From: Cryptomeria japonica
Taxonomy: Eukaryota > Streptophyta > Pinopsida > Cupressales > Cupressaceae
Assembly: GCF_030272615.1 (NCBI RefSeq)
Contig: NC_081405.1
Coordinates: 473,668,008-473,732,007 of the forward strand
DNA length: 64,000 bases
Direction: 5' to 3'
A program made the translations under genes and the position numbers. This document shows, one piece after another, positions 46,153-57,829 of this stretch (position 1 is the first letter of the stretch; the number at the start of each line of letters is the position of its first letter). The notes under the pieces are model-generated. The model was not told where the DNA came from, made no database searches, and worked only from the letters and a program-made list of their open reading frames with translations.

Positions 46153-48634
46153 CTAGATTCCCAATGCCCTTTCATAAGGAAAACTTAGAACATTATACCT
46201 TGATGTACACAGTTGCGAGCAATTTTCCAAATTCTTGTCTAGTTTGTTCCTTAACTTTGGTTTTAAGAACCCCAAAGCACTGAAAACTCTCTCATCCTCC
46301 ACCAAACCCAATATCATGTTTTGACATAAATTAGCAAGTTTGAGATACTCTGATAATGAATCAGTCAATTATATGCTCTGACTTATCTTTGTTCAAACCT
46401 TTTTTACTAATCTCTCTTCTAAGGGGTTCTCCACTTTTTTTGATTCATCAAAATTATGCCTCGTAGTTAATGCAAAATGGGTTGATTTCTCTCTAAGAAT
46501 TGTTTCATTTAAAATTTCTTCTATAGTTTGTCCATTGATTTCTACATATTTGCAAAAATGATTTATCAAAATCAATATCCTATGATGAAAATCAACTGGA
46601 TTGTTGAGTTCCCAATATTGATGAAAAACAATGGACATGGCTTCAAGTAAATCATCACAAGGGATTCATTTTCTAATTTATGAGGAGACAAAAGAGATGA
46701 TTTTCTTTAGACTAGCAGTCACAGAATCAATAATCTTCCTAAAATATTCCCTTGTGACACTTACTTCTTGCTTCTTAGAGCACTTTGTTGGTTCCATGAT
46801 CATGGCAAGGTGGTGCATTGGTATCTCAAATCCCCATACACTGACACATAAATCCTCATTTGCATTAAACAAAAAAAATGTGAGGGTTGTTAAAATATGT
46901 CAATGTCTGCCAGCTAGCAAATTTTAAATCTACAAATGTTTGTTTTGATTGATAGATATTATCGAGGGTCATGCATGGCATTTTACGTAGCTTAGCATAT
47001 TCAACAATATACATAGCTCTTTCTTGGGCTTTATTCACAAGATGGTTCATTTCCTCTAGCATCGGGAGAAGACCTGCTAAAGTTAGGAATGTCTCTATAT
47101 CACATAACCTGCGAAGCAGGTCAGGAGATTTGTCTACTGTGTGGCGATGTTCGTACATTACTCCAGTCAAGGATCAATATTCTAAATAAACTCGATGCAC
47201 TGGACCATGCAAGGAGATCCATCTGGTATCAACATCCTTTAAAAGCTTGTTCCCATTGGTTATTCCACCAACAAAATTTTGAAATTCCAAAAACCGTTTG
47301 GGACTTCGATAGGAGTATGAGTAGAGATATTTGATTAAATCTTCAACATTTGTTACTATAGGGTACTTGCTCACAATGTTAAAAGATAGATTCATTCTAT
47401 GGGCCATGCAGTAAATGGTAGTCATGTAGGGTGAACAAGAAGTTTGTAGCTTTATGCAAAGACCATTCTTATGACCTTGCATTACTAAAGCTCCATCCGC
47501 TCCTACACATACCAAATGTTTTGCAATTGTCAAGTCATCCCTGCCTCCATATTCAATTAATGAATTCTTAACTAGTTGACATAGAGTTTTCGATGTCGCA
47601 CTCTCCTTCAATTTAGAAACACATAGTAGATGAGGTTGGCAGACATGATTCTTTATGGTATAACATTCATACATACCCAAGACATATTATCTATTTCCCT
47701 AACTTCATCCAAAGACAATGCAATAAAGTTTGACTCTCTAATTCTTTCCTTTATATCTTGTTTTTCAACCTCAGCAAGACAACTTGCCTATTCCCAACCA
47801 CTGTCTACTGACCAGTGACTGTTAGGAAAGTTAGGAACTCCCAAAGAGGATAATAAAGTACCAATTTTTGGGTAGTTTGTCTTAGGATGCCCTCTGATCA
47901 AAATATGAAAAACAACACATAACTGAACAATTTTTCCTAGTTGTGCAACTACCATTGCCTTTCCAAAAATAGCTTCAAGAGAACCTCTAGATTCAATGAA
48001 ATTTGCCTATCTTTTCAAATGTGCATCATATTCTAAGACATACTTAACATGTTGATATTGCTCCTTTGTTTTCCATCTTATCACTGATTTTTTAGTTTCA
48101 TCTATGATTTTCTTTTCGTAAACTTTGCCACTATGCTTTTCAATGGTGTCAAGCTTTAGCTGCAACCTCTTATCCTTTTTTATATTTCCAACTACAAATC
48201 TTATAGTTGCATTCTATTGGAGGCTCACCTATGTTTAGATTCTCCACTGGTTCAATGAATGGATACTTTGACACCTAATCAATTTGAAAATGCCTCTCTA
48301 TATCCCATTCCTGGACCATTTTTTATTTCTATTTTCTTTTCCCCTTTCTTGCATCATCATCATCTACGACATTTTCAACCAGGTTGATTATCACATTCCC
48401 GCTACCTTGGGTATCTACTAGATCTTCTTCTTTTTTGTCATCTAAGATATCGCATTTGCCACCTTCTTCAATATTCAGTGTAAGTTGTGAATATGGTAGT
48501 TGTGATGATGTACCTTCATGATCATCTTTTTTACCACAAACATTGCTAAAGTACAAATTTAAGGTTTTTCATTTTGCTAACCTCTCTTGGCCTTCACCAC
48601 ATTCAAGACTCTTACCCTTCTTCCTATTTGACAT
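46153..48634 (-). pseudogene. hAT-superfamily-like transposase
   Basis: Minus-strand frame from ATG 48634 (MSNRKKGKSLECGEG) to 46153. Key parts: CVGADGALVMQGHKNG (catalytic Asp region, about 47500), YCMAHRMNLSFNIV (about 47400), KDVDTRWISLHGPV (about 47210; conserved Arg-Trp), a long helical insertion (47170-46865) and a C-terminal block (EYLKLANLCQNMILGLVEDE, FPYERAL) in the position of the hAT dimerisation domain. The layout matches the KIAA1586/ZNF862-type branch of hAT-like proteins. Stops in 48330-47680 and slips later inactivate it. Terminal inverted repeats and an 8-bp duplication were not located. Confidence 0.7.
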
Positions 48635-49539
48635 CTTCGATGAAATAAAGGCTGCAAGTGCAAAAAACTATCTAGCTCTTTAAGAAGCAATAATAGACTA
48701 TAAGATTCATTTCCCCTAGGGCCTAGAATCTACATGTCTGAGGTCTCCCTACTCAATAAGAATGATCTAAAAGTTGTTAACAGATCGAGATGTATAATAT
48801 TATAACACTTCAAAGAAATGATCACTTACCTTTATATTCTTAGAGAGTAGCACAAGGCACTAGTAGATGACAATGCAACAATGGTTGTTCTTGTCTATAA
48901 CTTGGCTATTGATCTGAATTGAGAGCTCCGAACTAACCAAATTGTGTAAATAAAAATTTGATCTTTCATACAATCTTATACCAATTCATATTTGGATGAT
49001 ATTGTGGGAATTTTAAATGGTATACCAAAAATTTGGCAAATCCCACTTAATTCTAATATGTCTTATGGAAACATTGGGCGAATGAAACATCGACAAAACA
49101 TATACGTTGTAATTTACTAGGTGATTATGGACTATCCATTGGGATGGACTTATAATAAAATTGGCAAAATCAATCCTCCCACAACATTGAATGATTAATG
49201 GTATTGGTGAATATTGGGGAGAATTAAGACACTCTTCTGGAAAATGCCAGGTGAATTGGGTCCTCATGAAAATTGAACTATTTATGGCTATTGGAAAATT
49301 TCATCGGTGCATTGAGGCATACTTCCAAAAAATAGGGTGAAAATATTAGATAGACTATTATTATAATGTAGACTCTATTGGTGAAATCTTTAAATCGTTA
49401 CAAAAAATTAATAAAAATGAAGGCGAATTGAAATGCTTTTGATCAGAAATTTATAAAGTTGGGTCGATCCAGCCACCTCAATCGGTCCAACTTATTCGTC
49501 ATTTTTGAAATATTCGATACAAAATATTCACCAATTGGT
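48635..49539. other. No gene recognised
   Basis: AT-rich spacer between the hAT pseudogene and the cut end of Gypsy-2. No supported frame on either strand. Confidence 0.55.
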
Positions 49540-50345
49540 GATTATTCGCCACTAAAGTTTTCTCTGTTTACCATCGTTTTGAAAAATTCTGAATATTTCT
49601 GCTTTTCTTTTTCTAATAGAGAGGTTGTCGAATGTAGAATCTTTGGTTGATCTATTGTTCCAATGTTGACTACTTCCGTTGGTTCAATCACTATAGATGA
49701 CCTCTCTCGATAATATTCAAGTAAGGTGTCAAATCTCCCATCTTCTGGCGCCTCAAGGAGGTTTTCACCGTTAGATGCGTCTTTTTTTTTTTTACTTTTC
49801 CTTGGTCTAATATTGTCAATAAATGGTTTTCACCATTAGATGCGTCTTTTTTTTTTTACTTTTCCTTGGTCTAATATTGTCAATAAATGGTTTTCAACAT
49901 TAGACCTGTTTTTTTTTTTTGTTTTTTACTTTTGCGACTGGAAGATTTGGCACCCACTTGACTAGAAGATGCGTTGGTGAAATCCCTGGTGGAAGTTGTT
50001 GTGGGCTCAATTGCATTGAGATATAAGGCAATAGCGTGGTCATTAGGAAAGGTATCAATTTTAATATGTCCTTCATTATCCCATTCAATAAGTTCAAGAT
50101 GTATTAAAGGTAAGGGATCCTCACGTTGAGATGTTTTAAAGGAATTAAGGGTCATGATAGAAACATCAAAGTCTTTAATGCATATTTCAATGTCTAGGAT
50201 GATACTCTCATCAGAATGACCCCTCGCAAGTAGTTCTTGATCGTCCTCGATTAAATCCAAGTTGACCGAATGTGATTCTAATTCAAGTGACCTAGTTCCT
50301 AACATTTGTCTAGCATATGCATGAACTACATCGACATGCACATCT
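49540..50345 (-). pseudogene. Gypsy-2: spacer before RT (truncated)
   Basis: Encodes the acidic stretch that precedes RT in Tat-type Gypsy polyproteins (LDLIEDDQELLARG, ILDIEICIKDFD), ending with VVNIGTIDQPKILHS, the usual lead-in to RT. Immediately afterwards (about 49520) recognisable coding stops, and neither RT nor integrase follows, so the element is truncated here. A Lys-rich segment inside it is triplicated (see 49760-49950). Confidence 0.65.
49760..49950. repeat. 64-bp tandem triplication in Gypsy-2
   Basis: Units start with ggttttca at 49760, 49825 and 49889; each includes gcgtct or a derivative, a poly-T run and cttggtctaatattgtc. On the coding strand the poly-A makes Lys runs. The unit length is not a multiple of three in each copy, so it also disturbs the frame. 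Confidence 0.85.
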
Positions 50346-50564
50346 TCTTCATAGCAGGTTTCTTCAGCTAATTGTTTAGAATGATAGGAATCTCATTCCC
50401 ATTCATTGGAATTTGTCTCACTGGAAGCTTGCAATCTATAGATTTGTTCATATAGCTTTTGGTTTGTTTCTTATTTTTCCTCGCTATCTCTTTTCTTCTC
50501 TCATATTCAGCTTTCTCTGGGCTGATATTCAATTATGTTAGTCTTTCTATGAGTTCTCCTTGCT

Positions 50565-51170
50565 TTATACCAGCTTCTGTCTATTTTGATTAGAAGTTGA
50601 CTCTGCTTGGGAAGTGCCATTATTTTGTCTTTCTTTCTTATTTGAAGCTCTCTCTTTTTGTGATCTTATGTTTGCTTGTTCTTGTTGTTTGGCAGATGCT
50701 TCTTCTCTTTCAATTACAAGTTGCTCTTGTCTTTTGTCATGTTCATCTTTTTGTTGCCTAGAAGATGTTTCTTCTTGTGGAGTAACTTGTCCATACCCTA
50801 AGCTTGATTTGTCTTTAGCCTGTTGAGTATGAAGTTGTATGGGTTCTAAGATACCTTCTTTTATTTTTACTACATGACCCATTCTAGTGTATCCCATTTT
50901 CTAAAGGATGTTAAATCCTTTTCCATATTTCTCTGTGGGTATTCTGACATTATTGATTTTTTGTTGAACTTCTTCACCCTTGTATAGCTATTGTAGCACA
51001 TCTTTGTCCTCTATTTCCTTAGATAATGTCCTAGCGCTAACAAATGCTCCATCAAATGTTGGAAGACGTTTTACAGCTAGTTGTTGTTTTGAGCTTGATG
51101 GTTTACCATAAGATTTAAGAGAAAGTGGTAATTGTGACAGTGATTATTCTTCGTTCCCTTGATCTCTCAT
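50565..51170 (-). pseudogene. Gypsy-2: G-patch-like domain and Gln/Glu-rich region
   Basis: At about 50925-50790 the frame reads GFNIL-stop-KMGYTRMGHVVKIKEG, ILEPIQL and LGYGQ, the spacing of a G-patch (Gly-rich RNA-binding) domain as found in some plant Tat-type Gypsy polyproteins. Several conserved glycines are replaced. It is followed by a Gln/Glu/Lys-rich helix (QQEQANIRSQKERASNKKER). It is in the same register as the protease upstream. Confidence 0.55.
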
Positions 51171-51700
51171 CTATATCTTCTTTTCAAAACTTGACAAGAT
51201 TGAGGAAAATGAAATTTTCTTTGATTGTATGCTTGAAGATGATGCCTCTCTATTATGTGGAACAATGACCTCTTGTGACAGTTTCAAATTTCTATAATAT
51301 TGGAATGGATTCGAGTCTGCTGAAATTGTGATTTCCTGCCCATTGTATGGAAACTTCAGGCACTGGTGATAAGTTGAGGGAATAGATTGTATGTCATGAA
51401 TCAATGATCTTCCCAAAAGTATGTTGTATGATAAATCTTGGTCTAGAACTTGACATGTTGTATCTTTCTGCAAGGGTCCTACTCTAATTGGTAATACCAC
51501 AATTCCTTTGGAGGAACAATCTTCTTCATCATAGGCTTTGATTGTGATATTTTTATGGGGATCAACTGCATCTTTAGAATAACCTAAATCACTAACAATA
51601 CTTAATGAGAAAATATTCAAGCCAACTCCTCCATCTATTAGGACACATTTAACACATGTTTAATGAATAAGGACTTCAATATGCAATAGAGCGTTATGGG
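51171..51700 (-). pseudogene. Gypsy-2 aspartic protease
   Basis: Retropepsin-like region: CVLIDGGVGLNIFSLSIV (Asp-Gly-Gly in place of the common Asp-Thr/Ser-Gly, as is usual in this lineage), then IRVGPLQKDTTCQVLD and YNILLGRSLIHDIQSIPST, the family's second half. It would process the polyprotein. It is intact over 149 codons. Confidence 0.75.
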
Positions 51701-53690
51701 GATGTTGTGGAGACATGTCATCTTCTTTTGTGAATGATAAGCAGTGAGGCATTATGAGGCATCCCACCATAGTTTGGAATTGATCTACATGAAATTATTT
51801 GGATACCATCGTGTCTACTAGCACTATTTCTAAAATTTCTTTATGTGCAGGTGAAATTTTTTAAAGTTCTAAAATTGATACTTGCATGGGAGTTTTCTGT
51901 AGTTGCTCCACTATACTATATTGTTTTGAAGTGGATGATGTGTCAATTGTAGGACCCGACAAAGTAACCTTGTCTTTTCTTCTTGTGATAACATGAGCAG
52001 GTTCTTGTTGTTGTTTCTCTTTGACTACAATCACATTAACCATGTTATCATAGGTATGAACATAGTTCACTTTGGCTTTACCCTTGCCATTTTGCACTAC
52101 TGATGATTCACCCTTCTAATAATTAAGAAGTGGAGTTTTGAAAGTTAAGTGCCATTCATTTGTCTTATGCCCATCCACAGTTATTATGCCATTGTCAATC
52201 AAATCTTGGATGATATGTTTTAACTGCTGACAATTATCTTTTTGGTGTCCTTTGTTTTGATGAAAATCACAATAATGGTTGTCATTCCACCAAGCAGGTT
52301 TTACCTCGGGTTCAAAGTTTCTTGCTTATGGCAAGGTAATAATCTTGTTTGCAAGAAGTGTCTTTAATGCTGACCCAAGTGGTTCACCAATGTTGGTAAA
52401 TTTCTTGCAAAAAATATTATTAAAAGATGATTTTGGTTTATTGTTATCTTGTTGAATCGTTGTTGTGTGATTTGATAAATTGAAAACCGGTTGCTTTGGT
52501 TTCACATTATTATTATCCATTATCCCATCATTGACGATGTTTCGATTTCTATTCCAAAACTTGGGCTTATCATTATTGTTATTACTAGTAGTGTTGTGGG
52601 GAGGAGGATTAACTCCTTTGTATATCTTCAACTCTCCTTTCTTTACCATATCTTCCTCAATCCCGATTCCATTATCAATCATCTTTTAGAAACTTGGATG
52701 ATATTGCATTTTTAGGTTATAAATCATTTGTTTATTTAGATTGTCAATGAATATGTCCATCTTTTCATATTCTAGCACCTTATAAGGATATCGTACAACT
52801 AATCATCTCCACATTTGTAGAAACATCATGAAATTTTCTCCACTCTTTTCCTTGGTGTGACACAAGTTTAGCATTGTGATCTCATGTTGTATGTTGTATG
52901 CATATTGTGAAACAAACTTGTCCACCAATTCTCCAAATGATCTAATTCTGGGTGGAAGTTTCGAGAACCATTCCATAGCTTGTCCACTTAAGCTCTTTGG
53001 AAATAACCTCATTAAGTATATGTCCTCATGTGCGAATTACATGCTCATCGTGCAAAATTCTCTTATATGATCTTGGGGATTAGTTCTTCCATTATATTTG
53101 TCATATCTAGGAGTTTCACAACTTGGAGGAAAAGGTATCATGTTGAGACTTCTCTCAAATGGATAAGGATAGATTTCTTGAAGCAAATACCTATTATTAT
53201 TTCCCCTTTGTATATCTTGAATTTGCATTTGAAGAGTTTGTATTTGTTGCGTGAGAGCTAAGAGAGGATCATCGACACAATTTCTCCTTGTATCATCATG
53301 AGTTCTTGTGTGATCATGATCTCTTCATGTATCATCATGATTCCTTCTTGTGTAGTCATTAGTTCTTCATGTGTCCTCATGAGTTCTTGTATCATTGAGA
53401 ATTCTTGTGTCATCCTTTTTGTGACTGAAAATTTCTTCATTTTTTTCATTGTCATTGTAAGTGTCACTTGAACTTCCCCTTTGTCTTAAATTGTTTACAT
53501 CAAAATCTTGGGGAATTTTAGCACCGGATTTTGCAAACATTAGGAAGTATTTTTCTTTTGCACCCTCCAATATTTTCTCCATGAATTTATCAAATTTAGG
53601 ATATTGTTGGATGTCTTTGATGTATTGATCAATTATCTCTTCTTCTTGTATTTCATTTCCTTGTGCCATTTCCTCATGATCTTCTTCCAT
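51701..53690 (-). pseudogene. Gypsy-2 gag (Tat-type)
   Basis: Start near 53690 (MEEDHEEMAQGNEIQE). A repeated Thr/His/Asp/Arg segment (THDDTR-like, 53410-53280) precedes the capsid domain at 53012-52800 (RLFPKSLSGQAMEWFSKLPP, FGELVDKFVSQYAYN). A Tat-type zinc-binding motif, YCDFHQNKGHQKDNC, is at about 52230-52275, followed by LKHIIQDLIDNG. The register is unchanged from 53690 to 50565, with stops only. The function is particle assembly around element RNA. Confidence 0.8.
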
Positions 53691-54951
53691 TTCAAGTGTT
53701 TCAATTTTTATTTCTTTGATCTTTCATCTTTGAGCCCTGGTTAAAACGAGCATGTACAATTGATGTGATTGAAAGATAGAAGTGATACAGATGTCAAGAT
53801 TAAATCTAAGCTAGATGTTTGTTTGAGGTGATGAATTGAGATCAAGTCTGGTTTCAGGAATGATCTATCATGTATAATACATGATCTAAACAGATCAGGT
53901 TGATTAGATTAATGGATGATTGATTGAACCAACTAGGATATAATTGACAAAATCATGTAACAAAATGCTAGGGGCATACTATCAAGATGATATGCTTAAG
54001 ATAAAAAATACTAGGTATAGGCTATCCTGTGATGTATCAAGACTGACCAGGAAAGTATGACAAAAGTCTGTAAAAGATATCTGAATCATGCAAACAATTT
54101 TTTATGGACTAAGGAAGACAAATTTTCATATGAAAAATGCCTAAGACCATACGACAAACAACAGGTAACCAAAGAACAAACTAGGTTACTCGTATGAGAT
54201 GTTGTTGTAAGTGTTCAAAAGTTGTTCAAAGCAGATAGTGAAAGTTGCAGGCTCATATGACAATACATAGAGGCTCATACGATAATTGTATGGTAACTAG
54301 ATGACAAACTAGGTTACTTGTACGAGATACTGTTATAAGTGTTCAAAAGTTGTTCAAAGAAGATAGTGAAAGTTGTAGGCTTGTACGACAATACACAGAG
54401 GCTCATACAACAATCTAAAGGTAACCAAATGACAAACTAGGTTACTCGTACGAGATGTAGTTAAAAGTGTTCAAAAGTTGTTCAAAGCAGACAGTGAAAG
54501 TTGTAGCCTCATATGAAAATCCTCAAGTATCAGTACGACAAACTGGGAAATTTAGGTCTTGACTCATATGGAATAGGATCAGAAAATAAATGAGTTTTGG
54601 TAGGAAATAGGGTTTTGACCACTGAGTTTGATGCTTCGGTTGATTATTCAGATTTTACAGTTTCAATTTCAGGTTGTTCAATGATAGTTTCAAATAGTTC
54701 AAGAATAAAGACACAACAAACATGCAAGATTTAAAGTGAATTCAAGCATAGCACGCTAATCCTAAGGAAGTTGGCTGAGAGGGAAAACCTTTCCTTGCAG
54801 ACTTAGGTACACACTCAATAGCTAATTAGAATACGATCGCTGAGTCTCACATAATGGATTATCAATTTTGTATTAGCCAACTCCAAATGCTAATGGGGGC
54901 ACGATATGGTAAGTATCTTGGGAGAGTTACTATCTCTATTGTACAAAGATT
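53691..54951 (-). repeat. LTR-like region between two Gypsy elements
   Basis: Non-coding. On the minus strand it starts after a purine tract (next entry) and ends shortly before Gypsy-2 gag. It could be the 3' LTR of Gypsy-1, the 5' LTR of Gypsy-2, or both merged; no second copy is in the window to decide. It contains a three-unit tandem array (54164-54547). Confidence 0.4.
54164..54547. repeat. 128-bp tandem array, three units
   Basis: Units begin ggtaac at 54164, 54292 and 54420, exactly 128 bp apart. Each carries aactaggttactcgtacgag, a gttcaaaagttgttcaaag block and a tcatacga element. Confidence 0.92.
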
Positions 54952-54952
54952 A

Positions 54953-54968
54953 TCCCCCTTTTGGAGGT
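54953..54968 (-). other. Candidate polypurine tract
   Basis: CCAAAAGGGGGATAAT on the minus strand, typical of the site just before a 3' LTR. The LTR start after it is not sharply defined. Confidence 0.4.
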
Positions 54969-55982
54969 GAACTGGGTAGCTTCTATCCTAGAGTTCTTAG
55001 TAAGGGTTTCCGTTCAAAGTTACCCCTTGAAGTCACTGTTGTCTTCAAAATCTTCTTCCCTTCAACATCCTTAAAATAAAATGATTGAACTCTGTGCAGA
55101 AGAGATATCAAAGGTAAGGAAATTCTTAGGACAACATATGACAAGGTTTTGATCTAACCTTCTACACTTCAGACTTATTCAGAGTCCAGGCGGGTATACC
55201 TTTGTGAACTAAATTCACACCTTCAAAGAAAATAAATCCACGACAAACCAGTCTAGAAAAGCAGTGGATCTAATCACCTTGAAACTAACTGAAATAAAGG
55301 AATGAAAATTATACTCATATTTAGTATTGTGACCTACAAAACATGTAATAGACAACTTCAATCAATACCAGTGCCTTATCCAAGGTCACAAAGTCATCTA
55401 AATTAAGACAATACTCCCCAAACAAAATATCTTTACAAATCCCATTGACTCAGCTTCTGTTAATCCTTATATGTGCCTGACACTTACAAGAATTTATGCA
55501 TATCAAATTAAACTATGATCATCAAGATTCAAAGTACCCTACGAAGAATTTACTAGTAGGAATGATCCCCACATCTTTAATTTCCCTCCTAAAGAGAAAA
55601 GCTAGTGAACACATCTACTGAAAATTGCCTTGCAACCCCATTCAAACAAAATAACCCTGGATTATTCAGAATGAAAACAGTAAAGAAATTGCAAACACAT
55701 TTGAAGATGACACAAAGTTTTACTCAAAGCCGATGGTTTGTATATTAATATATTCTTCAAGAAATTATTACAAAAACTTTAGAATTTTCTCCATTACACT
55801 TAGAAAAGCTCAGATATGAATTTTTGCAGCGTTTTCTTACAATTCTTTTGCGATCCCCTTCTCTCTAGTCCTGGTATCCATTTATAACAATATGGATGCA
55901 CAAAGCTTTGGACTTTCCTAGGAGAGTTTGTTACAATCATTTCTTTTCAAAAAAGAAGTTACAAAGCCTTTTAAAAAAATAG
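54969..55982. other. Untranslated stretch
   Basis: No frame or repeat stands out. It is probably the 3' untranslated part of Gypsy-1 after the additional ORF. Confidence 0.4.
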
Positions 55983-57790
55983 TTACAAGTCCTTTTCGGC
56001 CTGTGCAGCTTCTTCAACAGGCTGTTAGGTTGCAACTTCTTCTACCTTTTCAGGGGCACTGTCTAACTGTTCCGGATCATGGGTGGCATATTTTGTTGTC
56101 CACTCATCATACACATCATCAGTTGGCCACATGAAATTAATCACTTTAGTCTTAGCCTTGGTCAACCTTTTCCGGGAGTTTCTGATCTTGTTGACTTCTG
56201 AATTGAGAAAACCATAATGTGATTTAATTTTCTCGATCTCCTAAATTGTCACAACAGAGAAGGAAGCATCATCTAAATCAATAATTCCTTTAATTATGGC
56301 TGACATTTTGGCCTCTAATTTCCTTGAGCCACTCTTGTTTGTCCTTTAGTTGATCTGGGCCAACAAAAACTCCTGGGAGCAACTCAAAAACCTAATCAAC
56401 ATACTCCTTTTTGCACAAGTTAATTTTCCTATCAGCATTATCCACCCCTTTTGCTAATTTTACTAACTCTTTGGTGATGTCACAAGTGGATTTGATGATA
56501 GGATTGGCCCCTACTTCATCATAACATGCACAAATAAACTCTAAATCCTACTCTCTAGGCCTACACTTGTCAAAAATAGGTGTTAAAATGGCCTTATCTC
56601 CCTTGAGCTCATTCCATATATCCAAAATTTTACCTACATTATTGTATAGTAGTGAGGCATTCACCATGTCTACAAAACTTGTAACAGTAGCCTTTACTCT
56701 TTCCTCATACTTCTTTGCATACAGGGCTTGAGCCTGTTTTAAATTCTCTAATTCTTGGAGAGTAATCTCAATCATTAGGGAGCTAGAAGGTGCTGGAGAT
56801 GGTGGGAAATCAATGATAGGGCTGGTGGGTGGAGGTCTGGTAGGAGAAGAGGAGATCATCAGTGTTGAAGATTCACCTTGATGATACTACCCTGCTAGCT
56901 GCTTCTGCAATTTAGCAATGATGCTATCTTTGTTACTTACCTCTTCTTGGGAACTAGTGTAGGCTTTTAAAACTGTCCCCAGCTTAACCTGGAGATCTGC
57001 CTTTTCCTTAGCCTCCCTTTCCACTACTACAACACTAAATTTTGCAGTTTCTAATACAGTGCTAGTGGCTTCCACTACCCCAGTAGTCTGCACTCTCTTT
57101 ACCATCATTCCACCAAGGTAACTTGACCCTGAGATGTCCTTCTTCTTCTTATTTTCATCTCTTTTTAGAGACCACATGACTAATGCAACATTTTCTTTAC
57201 TGAAAGTGACTCCCTCCATAGGTTTTGTCTCCTTTCTTACTGCTTCTAGGACTAAAGCATCTACTATGTCCCATTCGGGGAGAATGAGTTCCCCAGCCTA
57301 ACCCACCATGTCTCTTCCTTGCTGAGGAGTGATAGTCTTAAATTCTTCCACCATTTCTTGTTTTATTTCCTCCTCAACTGTAACTGGATCTTTATGAGGC
57401 TGCTCACCTTTCCTTTTCTCACACCTTGCATTGTATTTGTCAAAGCGCTGCTTCCATACAAATTACAGTTAAAATGATGGCCGAACAAAAGTATAGAAAA
57501 ACTTGCCTTTACTCGAAGGAATTAGCTCTGCAACCGAAGAAATCCGCTCTGCAACTGCTTCTTTGCAAATACTCTTTAGAATGATACCTCAGTTTAATTG
57601 ATATGAGATCATTTATGGCAGCTGGGCTCTTAACTATGACATTGATTCCACATGCTTTGGCCGTCCCTTCAGAATTGAATTCATGAAAGAATTCAAAATT
57701 TTCGCTCCAATAGGTCACAACGCCTGTGTATTTTTTTTTTCTACTTCCCAAGGCATAACTTCTTAGCAATTTTGCTTCATGAAATCATGC
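55983..57790 (-). pseudogene. Additional ORF of Gypsy-1: coiled-coil protein of unknown function
   Basis: Same strand as pol and 3' of it. Blocks from high to low: an N-terminal part with TGVVTYWSENFEFFHEFNSE (about 57720), GELILPEWDIVDALVLEAV (about 57270), KENVALVMWSLKRDENKKKK, a coiled coil (57060-56890), a Pro/Ser-rich linker, a second coiled coil (56780-56600, QELENLKQAQALYAKKYEER), ILDIWNELKGDKAIL, KKEYVDQVFELLPGVFVGP and an acidic end with DVYDEWTTKYATHDPE. The frame from 57219 to 56548 keeps one register; slips occur upstream. Helical domain, linker and coiled coil recall E1-E4, but I cannot align them convincingly. Confidence 0.5.
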
Positions 57791-57829
57791 CAGCCGTCTG
57801 ATCAAATGAGACTTGATTGGTCTTTACAC

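Noticed and set aside
46153-48634. Functional host zinc-finger gene derived from hAT
   Set aside because: Multiple stops and slips in the catalytic half make domestication unlikely for this copy.
54164-54547. CRISPR-like spaced repeats
   Set aside because: The whole 128-bp unit repeats; there are no short repeats with unique spacers, and the genome is eukaryotic.
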